Below are positions 8,408-16,670 of a stretch of DNA of 64,000 nucleotides, piece after piece. Below the pieces are notes generated by a model, which was not told the origin of the DNA, did no database searches, and was given only the letters and a program-made list of their open reading frames with translations. The first letter of the stretch is position 1. Each line of letters begins with the position of its first letter. This DNA comes from Aquipseudomonas guryensis (GTDB lineage Bacteria > Pseudomonadota > Gammaproteobacteria > Pseudomonadales > Pseudomonadaceae), in contig NZ_JACJFN010000001.1 of assembly GCF_014164785.1 (NCBI RefSeq), positions 1,116,001 through 1,180,000 on the forward strand, read 5' to 3'. Position numbers and translations under genes: made by a program.

Positions 8408-9373
8408 TCAGGCAGCTTGTGGCCGATATACCCAGCGCAGGCTCAGGCGCGTCAGCGGCCAGAGCAGTGCCAGCAGGCCCAGGCCGGGCAGCACCAGCAG
8501 CGCTTCGCTGACCAGCTCGTTGCCGCTCAGGGTATACAGCGCGATGGCCACGGCAACCAGCACGAAGGCCAGCAACCAGAGCAGCGAGCACAGCAGGCTG
8601 GCGAGGATCAGCCGCCCCGGGTTGCACTGGCGCAGCAGCAGCGGCAAACCACTCCAGGCGGCGGCGAACACCAGGCCGGCTTGCAGCAGGCCAGCCAACA
8701 GCAACAGGCTGTAGATCCAGGCACTGTCGTAGTAGAACAACTGTTCTGGCAGCAGGCTCACCAGCTTCAGGTAGACCACCGCAAAGCACAGGGCGAAGGC
8801 CAGGGCCGGCTCCCGGCGCGGAACCGGGCGCGCAGCACCCGGTACGGCGTGATGGCGCAGCAGATGCAGGCTCAGCCACAGCGGCAGCAGGGTATCGAGG
8901 ACGAACAGCAGCAGGTTGATCGGCTCGCTGATCAAGAGCTGCGCCAGGGTCGGTGACTCGAACCATTCGTAGGCCCAGGGCAGCAGGTGCGACAGCAACT
9001 GCCCAGCACCAAAGCCGAGCACCAGTGACAGCACCAGCGCCATGCCGAAGAACAGCGCCAGCAGTTGCCTTGGGCGCGCGCAGCCGACAATGGCGTGGCG
9101 CTCCAGGTAGCTGCGGCTCAGCAACAGGACGGCGACGGCGCTGAGCAGCGTGCCTTCGACAAAGGAGGCGAGGATTTGCGGGAGGTACTCCAGGTAGCTG
9201 GCGAACAGCTCCTCATCCTGCGGCAGCCACACGCTGAGCAGATTGAACACAAGACCGCTCAGGCCGATCAGCAGCGTCAGGCCCATGAAGGCATAGGGCA
9301 GGACAGACGCCCGAGCCGTCAACGCGGCCGCGGGAGGTTGGCTGACGGGTAGGTCGAAGGGGTTGGCGTGCAC
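8408..9373 (-). CDS. Multi-pass membrane protein of unknown function
   Basis: 321 residues with a GTG start (9371-9373) preceded by AAAGGA. Hydrophobicity suggests about eight transmembrane helices: LPYAFMGLTLLIGLSGLVF, ILASFVEGTLLSAVAVLLL, LLALFFGMALVLSLVLGFG, INLLLFVLDTLLPLWLSLHL, ALAFALCFAVVYLKLV, IYSLLLLAGLLQAGLVFAA, ILASLLCSLLWLLAFVL, ALLVLPGLGLLALLWPL. A short amphipathic N-terminus precedes helix 1. I recognise no family. It is convergent with the aminopeptidase gene (16 bp between stops) and could be a Pseudomonas-specific inner membrane protein. Confidence 0.7.
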   Translation of the reverse strand: MHANPFDLPVSQPPAAALTARASVLPYAFMGLTLLIGLSGLVFNLLSVWLPQDEELFASYLEYLPQILASFVEGTLLSAVAVLLLSRSYLERHAIVGCARPRQLLALFFGMALVLSLVLGFGAGQLLSHLLPWAYEWFESPTLAQLLISEPINLLLFVLDTLLPLWLSLHLLRHHAVPGAARPVPRREPALAFALCFAVVYLKLVSLLPEQLFYYDSAWIYSLLLLAGLLQAGLVFAAAWSGLPLLLRQCNPGRLILASLLCSLLWLLAFVLVAVAIALYTLSGNELVSEALLVLPGLGLLALLWPLTRLSLRWVYRPQAA

Positions 9374-9445
9374 GGGGGAATCCTTTTCTGCTTGGAAGGC
9401 GGCGCGGCGCCAGCATAGCCAGCCCGGTCGCTGGCGTGATGGTGA

Positions 9446-9994
9446 TCACTCGGCCTGATCGTACCCCTCGGCCAGGTGCAAATCCTTGAGCTTCACGTAG
9501 TTGGCCGCGCTGTAGCTGAAGAAGGCGCGTTCCTTGTCGGTCAGCGCCCGCGCCTGCTTCACCGGGCTGCCGACGTACAGGTAGCCGCTCTCCAGCAGCT
9601 TGCCCGGCGGCACCAGCGAACCCGCGCCGATCACCACCTCGTCCTTCACCACGGCACCGTCCATGACGATGCTGCCCATGCCAACCAGGATGCGGTTGCC
9701 CAGGGTGCAGCCGTGCAGGGTGACCTTGTGGCCGATGGTCACTTCGTCGCCGATGATCAGCGGGTAGCCGTCCGGATTGAACGGCCCGGCATGGGTGATA
9801 TGCAGCACGCTACCGTCCTGCACGCTGGTGCGCGCGCCGATGCGGATGCGGTGCATATCGCCACGAATCAGGGCGAAGGGCCACACCGAGCTGTCCTCGC
9901 CCAGCTCGACATCGCCGATGACCACAGACGAACGGTCGACAAACACCCGCGCGCCGAGCTGCGGGGTCACCCCCTGGTACTTACGAATCGCCAC
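9446..9994 (-). CDS. Gamma-carbonic anhydrase / PaaY-like hexapeptide-repeat protein
   Basis: 182 residues with a GTG start. Left-handed beta-helix of hexapeptide repeats: VFVDRSSVVIGDVELGEDSSVWPFALIRGDMHRIRIGARTSVQDGSVLHITHAG, then EVTIGHKVTLHGCTLGNRILVGMGSIVMDGAVV. The metal ligands of gamma-CA proteins correspond to the three His in HITHAG, IGHK and LHGC. Family members (YrdA, PaaY, CaiE types) form trimers with metal at subunit interfaces; whether this one is catalytically active as a carbonic anhydrase is unknown. Divergent from prlC with about 120 bp between starts. Confidence 0.9.
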   Translation of the reverse strand: MAIRKYQGVTPQLGARVFVDRSSVVIGDVELGEDSSVWPFALIRGDMHRIRIGARTSVQDGSVLHITHAGPFNPDGYPLIIGDEVTIGHKVTLHGCTLGNRILVGMGSIVMDGAVVKDEVVIGAGSLVPPGKLLESGYLYVGSPVKQARALTDKERAFFSYSAANYVKLKDLHLAEGYDQAE

Positions 9995-10118
9995 GATAGA
10001 AACCTCTTCGGCTGCGGAATGCCCCGATTGTAATTAACATGCGGGGCATTCCGGTTGTGAATTGCCGCCTGCGGCCCCATAACCTGTTCATGAATTCGTG
10101 CATCAAAGGTGCCTTGCC

Positions 10119-12167
10119 GTGTCTGCCAGCAACCCTCTTCTCCAAGATTTCGACCTGCCGCCCTACTCCGCGATCAAGCCCGAGCATGTCGAGCCGGCCA
10201 TCGACAGCATCCTCGCCGACAGCCGCGCGGCGCTGGTGTCCATCCTCGAAAGCCAGCGCGCCGCGCCGAGCTGGGATGGCCTGGTGCTGGCCCTCGACGA
10301 GCTGAACGCGCGCCTGGGTCGGGCCTGGAGCCCGGTCAGCCACCTCAATGCGGTGTGCAATAACGCCGAGCTGCGCGCGGCCTACGAGGCCTGCCTGCCC
10401 AAGCTGTCCGAATACTGGACCGAGATGGGCCAGAACAAGCCGCTGTTCGAGGCTTATGAGGCACTGGCCAATAGCCCGGTTGCCGCCGGTTTCGACGTGG
10501 CGCAGCAGACCATCCTCGAACACGCCCTGCGCGACTTCCGCCTGTCCGGCATCGATCTGCCGGCCGCCGAGCAGAAGCGCTACGGCGAGATCCAGATGAA
10601 GCTGTCCGAGCTGACCAGCAAATTCTCCAACCAGCTGCTCGACGCCACCCAGGCCTGGACCAAGCACGTCACCGATGAAGCGGCCCTGGCCGGTCTCACC
10701 GACTCGGCCAAGGCACAGATGGCCCAGGCCGCCGAGGCCAAGGGTCTGGACGGTTGGCTGATCAGCCTGGAATTCCCCAGCTACTTCGCGGTGATGACCT
10801 ACGCCGACGACCGCGCCTTGCGCGAAGAGCTGTATGCCGCCTACTGCACCCGCGCCTCCGACCAGGGGCCGAATGCCGGTCAGTTCGACAACGGCCCACT
10901 GATGGCCGAGATCCTCGACCTGCGCCAGGAACTGGCCCGCCTGCTCGGTTTCGGCAATTACAGTGAACTGTCGCTGGCCAGCAAGATGGCCGAAAATACC
11001 GACCAGGTCCTGCATTTTCTCCGCGACCTGGCCGTGCGCAGCAAACCCTTCGCCGCTCAAGACCTGGAGGAACTGAAAGCCTTCGCTGCCGAGCAAGGCT
11101 GCGCCGATCTGCAGAGCTGGGACGTTGGCTACTACAGCGAGAAGCTGCGCGAGCAGCGCTACAGCATTTCCCAGGAGCAGGTGCGCGCCTGGTTCCCCAT
11201 CGACAAGGTGCTCAGCGGCCTGTTCGCCATCGTCGAGAAGCTCTACGGCATCCAGATCAAGGAGCTGTCCGGCTTCGACAGTTGGCACCCGGACGTGCGC
11301 CTGTTCGAGATTGAGGAGAACGGCCAGCACGTCGGACGCTTCTTCTTCGACCTCTACGCCCGCGCCAACAAGCGTGGCGGCGCCTGGATGGATGGCGCCC
11401 GCGACAAGCGCCGTGCCGCCGATGGCAAGCTGGTCAGCCCGGTGGCCAATCTGGTGTGCAACTTCACCCCGGCCTCCCTCGGCAAGCCGGCGCTGCTGAC
11501 CCACGATGAAGTCACCACCCTGTTCCACGAGTTCGGCCACGGCCTGCACCACCTGCTGACCCGTGTCGAGCATGCCGGCGCTTCCGGGATCAACGGCGTG
11601 GCTTGGGATGCGGTGGAGCTGCCGAGCCAGTTTATGGAGAACTGGTGCTGGGAGCCTGAGGGCCTGGCGCTGATCTCGGGACATTACGAAACGGGTGAGC
11701 CGCTGCCCCAGGACCTGCTGGACAAGATGCTGGCCGCGAAGAACTTCCAGTCCGGGCTGATGATGGTGCGCCAGCTGGAGTTCTCGCTGTTCGACTTCGA
11801 GCTGCACGCCAGCCATGGCGAAGGCCGCAGCGTGCTGGACGTGCTCGAAGGCATCCGCGCCGAGGTCTCGGTGTTGCGCCCGCCGGCCTACAACCGCTTC
11901 GCCAACAGCTTTGCGCACATCTTCGCCGGCGGTTACGCGGCCGGTTACTACAGCTACAAGTGGGCCGAGGTGCTGAGTGCCGATGCCTTCTCCCGTTTCG
12001 AGGAAGAGGGCGTGCTCAACCCCGCCACCGGCCGCGCCTTCCGCGAGGCGATCCTGGCCCGTGGCGGCTCGCAGGCGCCAATGCTGCTGTTCGTCGACTT
12101 CCGTGGCCGCGAGCCGAGCATTGATGCCCTGCTGCGCCACTCCGGCCTGAGCGGAGAAGCAGCATGA
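10119..12167 (+). CDS. prlC: Oligopeptidase A (M3 zinc metallopeptidase)
   Basis: 682 residues if started at the GTG 10119 (VSASNPLLQDFDL), matching known PrlC N-termini and preceded by AAAGG; a GTG at 10098 would add seven residues. M3 family: catalytic FHEFGHGLHHLLT (HExxH, around residue 471) with the third ligand in AVELPSQFMENW. Cytosolic enzyme degrading signal peptides and other short peptides, heat-shock-associated in E. coli. The stop overlaps the yheV start (ATGA), so the two are translationally coupled, as in many pseudomonads. Confidence 0.95.
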   Translation: MSASNPLLQDFDLPPYSAIKPEHVEPAIDSILADSRAALVSILESQRAAPSWDGLVLALDELNARLGRAWSPVSHLNAVCNNAELRAAYEACLPKLSEYWTEMGQNKPLFEAYEALANSPVAAGFDVAQQTILEHALRDFRLSGIDLPAAEQKRYGEIQMKLSELTSKFSNQLLDATQAWTKHVTDEAALAGLTDSAKAQMAQAAEAKGLDGWLISLEFPSYFAVMTYADDRALREELYAAYCTRASDQGPNAGQFDNGPLMAEILDLRQELARLLGFGNYSELSLASKMAENTDQVLHFLRDLAVRSKPFAAQDLEELKAFAAEQGCADLQSWDVGYYSEKLREQRYSISQEQVRAWFPIDKVLSGLFAIVEKLYGIQIKELSGFDSWHPDVRLFEIEENGQHVGRFFFDLYARANKRGGAWMDGARDKRRAADGKLVSPVANLVCNFTPASLGKPALLTHDEVTTLFHEFGHGLHHLLTRVEHAGASGINGVAWDAVELPSQFMENWCWEPEGLALISGHYETGEPLPQDLLDKMLAAKNFQSGLMMVRQLEFSLFDFELHASHGEGRSVLDVLEGIRAEVSVLRPPAYNRFANSFAHIFAGGYAAGYYSYKWAEVLSADAFSRFEEEGVLNPATGRAFREAILARGGSQAPMLLFVDFRGREPSIDALLRHSGLSGEAA

Positions 12168-12436
12168 GCGACGCACCGGTAAACGTGGGCAAGAAACGCT
12201 TTATTGCCGGTGCCGTGTGCCCGGCCTGCAGCGCCATGGATACCATCCAGATGTGGGACGTGGACGGCACGCCGAACCGCGAGTGCGTGGCCTGCGGTTT
12301 CGGCGACACCCTGGACGCCCAGGGCAACTCGATCCCCCGCGAGATTCCGACCCGGGTCAACAAGGCCGCAGCCAAGCCAGCCAATCCCAAGGTGCAGGCG
12401 GTGCAGTTCTTCCCCAATCCGAAGCTGAAAAAATGA
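12164..12436 (+). CDS. yheV: YheV-family zinc-ribbon protein
   Basis: 90 residues. Zinc ribbon formed by CPAC (about residues 19-22) and CVAC (about residues 43-46), the rest short and basic, ending QFFPNPKLKK. YheV proteins sit next to prlC in many gammaproteobacteria; their role is unknown. The start overlaps the prlC stop by ATGA. The stop codon TGA lies within the 5' arm of an intrinsic terminator, so the operon ends here. Confidence 0.92.
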   Translation: MSDAPVNVGKKRFIAGAVCPACSAMDTIQMWDVDGTPNRECVACGFGDTLDAQGNSIPREIPTRVNKAAAKPANPKVQAVQFFPNPKLKK

Positions 12437-12451
12437 CCGGGAGTCATTTTT
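12429..12451 (+). terminator. Intrinsic terminator overlapping the yheV stop codon
   Basis: Perfect stem AAAAATGAC / GTCATTTTT with loop CGGGA. The yheV TGA (12434-12436) is inside the left arm, so a terminating ribosome would cover the hairpin. Confidence 0.85.
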
Positions 12452-12555
12452 AACGTCGCCTAGCGACGGCCCTACAGGGGTGGCCGCCACGGATGGCAGG
12501 CCATAAGAAGCCCAGTGAGTAACTTCCGGCCGGTACTGCCGTTCTCGGTAAATAA

Positions 12556-12571
12556 CTGTATATTTATACAG
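12556..12571 (+). promoter_or_regulatory. LexA (SOS) box upstream of the PA0069-type gene
   Basis: CTGTATATTTATACAG matches the consensus CTGT-N8-ACAG with an AT-rich centre, 21 bp before the ATG. It is the middle of a longer palindrome, 12544-12583, whose arms CTCGGTAAATAACTGTATA and CTCGGCAAATACCTGTATA (right arm read inward) agree at 17 of 19 positions. I recall PA0069 as a member of the P. aeruginosa LexA regulon. The position should place the box over the promoter. Confidence 0.85.
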
Positions 12572-12592
12572 GTATTTGCCGAGGGCTTTGTC

Positions 12593-13651
12593 ATGTCCAC
12601 TCTCCTCCCGCCGCGCGGTCGCGGCACCGCCAGCAATCCGCACAACCGCTTCGCGCCGCAACGCATCATTGCCAGCGACGACGGCTGGTTCCAGGAAGTG
12701 CCGCCCAGCCGCGCCACCGAGGTGCGGGTGGAAATGGCCAAGAGCATCATCAGCCGCAACCAGTCACCGGATCTGCCATTCGACCGCTCGCTCAACCCCT
12801 ACCGTGGCTGCGAACACGGCTGCATCTACTGCTATGCGCGGCCCAGCCATGCCTACTGGGACCTGTCACCGGGCATCGACTTCGAGACCAAGCTGATCGC
12901 CAAGCGCAATGCGCCGGCCCTGCTCGAACAACAACTGAGCAAGCCGGGCTACGTCTGCGCACCGATCGCCCTGGGCAGCAACACCGACCCCTACCAGCCG
13001 ATCGAGCGCGAACACCAGTTGACCCGTCGTTGCCTGGAAGTGCTGCTGCGCTATGGCCACCCACTGACCATCGTCACCAAGGGCGCGCTGATCCTGCGCG
13101 ACCTCGACCTGCTCAGTCAGCTGGCTGAGCGCCGCCTGGTTTCGGTGTATATCAGCCTGACCACCCTGGATGACGCGCTCAAGCGCATCCTCGAACCGCG
13201 CGCCGCTGCGCCTGCTGCGCGTTTGCGGACGATCCGCGTGCTGCGCGAACAGCGCATTCCGGTGGGCGTGCTGTGCTCGCCGATGATCCCGATGATCAAC
13301 GACATGGAGCTGGAGAGCCTGCTGGAAGCAGCCAAACAGGCCGGCGCGCAGAGCGCCAACTACATGCTGCTGCGCCTGCCGCGCGAGGTGGCGCCGCTGT
13401 TCGAGGAGTGGTTACAGGCGCACCACCCGCAGCGTGCCGAGCATGTGCTGAGCCTGATCCGCCAGAGCCGCGGCGGCGAGCTGTACGACAGCCGCTTCGG
13501 CCAGCGTTTTCGCGGTCAGGGGGTGTTCGCCGAGCTGCTGGCGCAGCGCTTCCAGCTAGCGCTCAAGCGCCTGGGGCTGAATCGGCGCGAAGGTTTCGCT
13601 CTCGATTGCAGCCAGTTCGCCCCGCCTGGCGGCCAGCTGTCACTACTTTAA
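12593..13651 (+). CDS. PA0069-family radical SAM protein, SOS-controlled
   Basis: 352 residues. The radical SAM cluster motif CEHGCIYCY (CxxxCxxC) begins near residue 72, and a TIM-barrel core follows (SNTDPYQPIEREHQLTRRCLEVL, IVTKGALILRDLDLL, VYISLTTLDDALKRILEPRAAAP), as in spore-photoproduct-lyase-like radical SAM proteins. It reductively cleaves SAM to a 5'-deoxyadenosyl radical; the substrate is unknown. The start at 12593 is chosen over 12515 because the protein then begins MSTLLPPRGRGTASNPHNRF and because the LexA box lies inside the longer alternative. Regulation by the SOS response is strongly suggested by the box, so a DNA-damage role is an inference worth testing. Confidence 0.9.
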   Translation: MSTLLPPRGRGTASNPHNRFAPQRIIASDDGWFQEVPPSRATEVRVEMAKSIISRNQSPDLPFDRSLNPYRGCEHGCIYCYARPSHAYWDLSPGIDFETKLIAKRNAPALLEQQLSKPGYVCAPIALGSNTDPYQPIEREHQLTRRCLEVLLRYGHPLTIVTKGALILRDLDLLSQLAERRLVSVYISLTTLDDALKRILEPRAAAPAARLRTIRVLREQRIPVGVLCSPMIPMINDMELESLLEAAKQAGAQSANYMLLRLPREVAPLFEEWLQAHHPQRAEHVLSLIRQSRGGELYDSRFGQRFRGQGVFAELLAQRFQLALKRLGLNRREGFALDCSQFAPPGGQLSLL

Positions 13652-13735
13652 TTTGTGACTCATCACGGCTAGCGGCTGTCCGCATGCCGGGTCGATAATT
13701 CGCCCAGCGCAACGGTTCAGCATGAGGTAGACGCA

Positions 13736-14461
13736 ATGCCCTACAAGCACAACGCCATTCCCCTGCAGGCGCGCACCGCGCCGGAAAGCGCCGACGAGGC
13801 GCTGAGTGCCATAGTCGGCGGCTTCAAGCGCTTCCGCACTGAGGTCTTCCCGCAGCAGGAGGAACTGTTCAAAGCCCTGGCCAGCGCGCAGAACCCGCGC
13901 GCCATGTTCATCACCTGCGCCGACTCGCGCATCGTCCCCGAGCTGATCACCCAGAGCGCGCCGGGCGACCTGTTCGTTACCCGCAACGTCGGCAACGTGG
14001 TGCCGTCTTATGGGCAGATGATGGGCGGGGTGTCCACGGCCATCGAGTACGCGGTGCTGGCCCTGGGCGTGCAGCACATCATCGTCTGCGGCCATTCCGA
14101 CTGCGGGGCGATGAAGGCGGTGCTGGCCCCCGAGACCCTGGAGAACATGCCCACAGTCAAGGCCTGGCTGCGGCACAGCGAAGTGGCGCTCAAGGTGGTC
14201 GAGGAAAACTGCGGCTGCAGCGGCCACGACACCCTGGGCATCCTCACCGAGGAGAACGTGATCGCCCAGCTCAACCACCTGTGCACCCACCCCTCGGTGG
14301 CGGCCCGGCTGGCCAGCGGGCAGCTGTTCATCCACGGCTGGGTGTACGACATCGAGAGCAGCGCAATTCGTGCCTACGACGCCAAGAGCGGGGGCTTCCT
14401 GCCGCTGGACGGCGAGGTGGTGCCGATGGCTACGCCCAAGGCGCGCTACCCGGCGCAGTGA
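13736..14461 (+). CDS. Beta-class carbonic anhydrase
   Basis: 241 residues. Zinc ligands are visible: Cys61 and the Asp63-Arg65 dyad in TCADSRIVPE, then His120 and Cys123 in CGHSDCGAMK. Cytosolic enzyme hydrating CO2 to bicarbonate. The C-terminal IHGWVYDIESSAIRAYD is typical of bacterial beta-CAs. Monocistronic between a radical SAM gene and a terminator. It is probably one of several carbonic anhydrases in the genome, including the gamma-type gene at 9.4 kb. Confidence 0.95.
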   Translation: MPYKHNAIPLQARTAPESADEALSAIVGGFKRFRTEVFPQQEELFKALASAQNPRAMFITCADSRIVPELITQSAPGDLFVTRNVGNVVPSYGQMMGGVSTAIEYAVLALGVQHIIVCGHSDCGAMKAVLAPETLENMPTVKAWLRHSEVALKVVEENCGCSGHDTLGILTEENVIAQLNHLCTHPSVAARLASGQLFIHGWVYDIESSAIRAYDAKSGGFLPLDGEVVPMATPKARYPAQ

Positions 14462-14466
14462 AACGA

Positions 14467-14491
14467 CAAGGCCCGCGCATGCGGGCCTTGT
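14467..14491 (+). terminator. Intrinsic terminator after the beta-carbonic anhydrase gene
   Basis: Palindrome CAAGGCCCGC-GCAT-GCGGGCCTTG followed by TTG; strong stem but short T-run. It could serve both convergent genes. Confidence 0.7.
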
Positions 14492-14527
14492 TGCATCTGA
14501 CGCGTGCTCAGGTGTTGGCAGCTGTTG

Positions 14528-15169
14528 CTACGCCGGCAGACCCAGCTCGACGCCGAGCTGGCGCGACAGACACGGCCAGTTCTGCCAGGCCGCCAGGGTC
14601 TGCGGGCTGCTCAGACGGGCCCGGTAGTCCTGTACCGAACTCTGCTGGAACACATTGTCATCCAGTAGTCCCTCCATGGCGTGATGCACTGCTTCGTCCA
14701 GCTGGTTGGCGAAGGGCTCGCCGATCAACTGATGGGCGATCAGGTTGGCCACCGTGGTATCCAGTGGGATCAGCGGTTGGCCGAGGTGGGTGATGTAGCG
14801 GTCGTTGACCTCCTCGACCAGACGATGGGCCAGGTAGGCCTCGTCGAGCAGGGCGTCGAGGCCCTGGTGGCCTTCCATCACGCTCGGCGGGCTGAGGAAG
14901 AACTGCTCGGCCAGCTTCAGCACCGGCTTGATCTGTTCCTCGATGCCGGCTTCGCGGGCCACGCTATTGGCCGCGTCGAGCACATCCGGCACCTGTTCGA
15001 TATAGGCGGCGACAAAGCGTTCGAGTACGCCACGGGCGTCGCTGACTGGGAGTTGGATGGTCGGGTGCAGCTTGCTCAGTTGGGTTTGCAACTGGTTGGC
15101 CAATGCCCCGCTTTCGGCTTCATGGGCCAGTGCCTGGTGGATCTGTTCGCGCAGTGCGACGGTATTCAT
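14528..15169 (-). CDS. Conserved hypothetical protein, all-helical
   Basis: 213 residues; the start at 15169 is chosen because CAGGAG precedes it and the sequence MNTVALREQIHQAL is a natural N-terminus (an ATG at 15211 lacks a ribosome site). No signal peptide, no membrane helix, one Cys. The sequence is predicted almost entirely helical and acidic (e.g. RLVEEVNDRYITHLGQPLIPLDTTVANLIAHQLIGEPFANQLDEAVHHAMEGLL). I do not recognise a family. It is divergent from the cox operon with 372 bp between starts, and convergent with the carbonic anhydrase gene. Confidence 0.7.
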   Translation of the reverse strand: MNTVALREQIHQALAHEAESGALANQLQTQLSKLHPTIQLPVSDARGVLERFVAAYIEQVPDVLDAANSVAREAGIEEQIKPVLKLAEQFFLSPPSVMEGHQGLDALLDEAYLAHRLVEEVNDRYITHLGQPLIPLDTTVANLIAHQLIGEPFANQLDEAVHHAMEGLLDDNVFQQSSVQDYRARLSSPQTLAAWQNWPCLSRQLGVELGLPA

Positions 15170-15541
15170 GACAGCTCCTGAAATGAGGACATGACTCAAA
15201 CGAGAATTCACCTTAGCTCGGAACGCGTGCCGGCTAAGACCGGATTGTCATAATTATTAAATATTTATTCTTACTTGCTATATAGCGCGCCCCGCTCTGC
15301 GCTGCAGCCCTCGTCATTCTAGCGCTCCAGCCAAGGGACAGAATCGAGCAGGCATTTTTCCGGCGGCGTTGTTATGTCGCGGTGGCTGGCTATACTCGAA
15401 ATCGCAAGGCGTTACCTGATGGAACCGGACGGGCTTCGGCACGGAGAGGTTTCGACAGTTTTTGCCAGCAGTATCGGCAGTCGATCCCTTTGCCGCGGGC
15501 TTTGCCGGCGGGATAACAAGAACAATTAAGGGGAACCCGCA
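15170..15541. other. Intergenic regulatory region between the helical unknown gene and coxB
   Basis: 372 bp without a gene. It begins with a sharply AT-rich patch (15246-15286, TAATTATTAAATATTTATTC ... GCTATATAG) that may hold the promoter of the leftward gene or an upstream activator/bending site. It then contains the predicted coxB promoter (15369-15396) and a leader of about 140 nt. No open reading frame or repeat was seen. Confidence 0.5.
15369..15396 (+). promoter_or_regulatory. Predicted cox operon promoter (RpoS-like -10)
   Basis: TTGTTA (-35) and TATACT (-10, 15391-15396) with a 16-bp spacer. The -10 is preceded by C, giving CTATACT, the form preferred by RpoS. In P. aeruginosa the aa3 oxidase genes are, as I recall, RpoS-dependent and starvation-induced, which agrees. 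Confidence 0.5.
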
Positions 15542-16666
15542 ATGATGCGACATCCACGAGTCTGGATGGGCCTCCTGCTGTGGTTGGCATTTGGCTCGGC
15601 GCAGGCCGAGTGGGCAGTGAATATGCTGCCGGGTGCCACCGAGGTCAGTCGTTCAGTCTTCGACCTGCACATGATTATCTTCTGGATCTGCGTCGTGATC
15701 GGCGTGGTGGTCTTCGGCGCCATGTTCTGGTCGATGATCATTCACCGTCGTTCTACCGGCCAGGTCGCCGCCCACTTTCACGAAAGCACCACGGTGGAGA
15801 TCCTCTGGACCGTCGTGCCCTTCGTCATTCTGGTGGTGATGGCGGTACCGGCGACCAAGACGCTGATCGAGATCTACGACACTTCCGAGTCGGAGCTGGA
15901 TATCCAGATCACCGGCTACCAGTGGAAGTGGCACTACAAATATCTGGGCCAGGACGTCGAGTTCTTCAGCAACCTGGCCACGCCCGCCGCGCAGATCAAC
16001 AACCAGGCGGAGAAGGGCGAGCATTATCTGCTCGAAGTCGATGAGCCGCTGGTGGTACCGGTGGGTACCAAGGTGCGCTTCCTGATCACCGCCGCCGATG
16101 TGATCCACTCCTGGTGGGTGCCTGCGTTGGCAGTGAAGAAGGACGCCATCCCCGGCTTCATCAACGAGTCCTGGACCCGCATCGAGGAGCCCGGCATCTT
16201 CCGCGGCCAGTGCACCGAGCTGTGCGGCAAGGACCATGGCTTCATGCCGGTGGTGGTCGAGGCCAAGTCCAAGGAGGACTTTGCTATCTGGCTGGCCGAG
16301 CGCAAGGAACAGGCTGCCAAGCTCAAGGAGCTGACCAGCAAGGAGTGGACCTACGACGAGCTGATGGCGCGTGGTGAAAAGGCCTACAACACCTCCTGCG
16401 CCGCCTGTCACCAGGCCAGTGGCGAAGGCCTACCGCCGATGTTCCCGGCCCTCAAGGGCTCGGCCATCGCTACCGGCCCGGCTGCCGGCCACATCGGCAT
16501 CGTGGTCAACGGCAAGCCCGGCACCTCCATGGCCGCTTTCGGCAAGCAACTCTCGGAAGTCGATATCGCCGCGATCATCACCTACGAACGCAATGCCTGG
16601 GGCAATGCGGTAGGCGACATGGTCACGCCGAAAGACGTCCTCGCGTTCAAACAGGCTCAGGAGTAA
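15542..16666 (+). CDS. coxB: Cytochrome c oxidase subunit II with fused cytochrome c domain
   Basis: 374 residues. Signal peptide, two transmembrane helices, then the periplasmic cupredoxin domain holding the CuA centre (CTELCGKDHGFM, around residues 224-233, plus the earlier His in VIHSWWVP). A C-terminal monohaem cytochrome c domain follows: CAACHQ at about 285 and the Met ligand region late in the domain (GKPGTSMAAFG). CuA takes electrons from cytochrome c and passes them to subunit I; the fused haem makes this a caa3-like A1 enzyme. Two adjacent ATGs (15542, 15545) are both possible starts behind AAGGGGAA. First gene of the oxidase operon. Confidence 0.97.
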   Translation: MMRHPRVWMGLLLWLAFGSAQAEWAVNMLPGATEVSRSVFDLHMIIFWICVVIGVVVFGAMFWSMIIHRRSTGQVAAHFHESTTVEILWTVVPFVILVVMAVPATKTLIEIYDTSESELDIQITGYQWKWHYKYLGQDVEFFSNLATPAAQINNQAEKGEHYLLEVDEPLVVPVGTKVRFLITAADVIHSWWVPALAVKKDAIPGFINESWTRIEEPGIFRGQCTELCGKDHGFMPVVVEAKSKEDFAIWLAERKEQAAKLKELTSKEWTYDELMARGEKAYNTSCAACHQASGEGLPPMFPALKGSAIATGPAAGHIGIVVNGKPGTSMAAFGKQLSEVDIAAIITYERNAWGNAVGDMVTPKDVLAFKQAQE

Positions 16667-16670
16667 GGAC

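Noticed and set aside
9981..12176. A 731-codon open frame antisense to prlC; similar long antisense frames lie under trpB, coxA and polA (852 codons at 32426-34984).
   Set aside because: GC-rich Pseudomonas coding DNA routinely leaves antisense frames open; the translations have no recognisable domains while the sense strand encodes well-known proteins.
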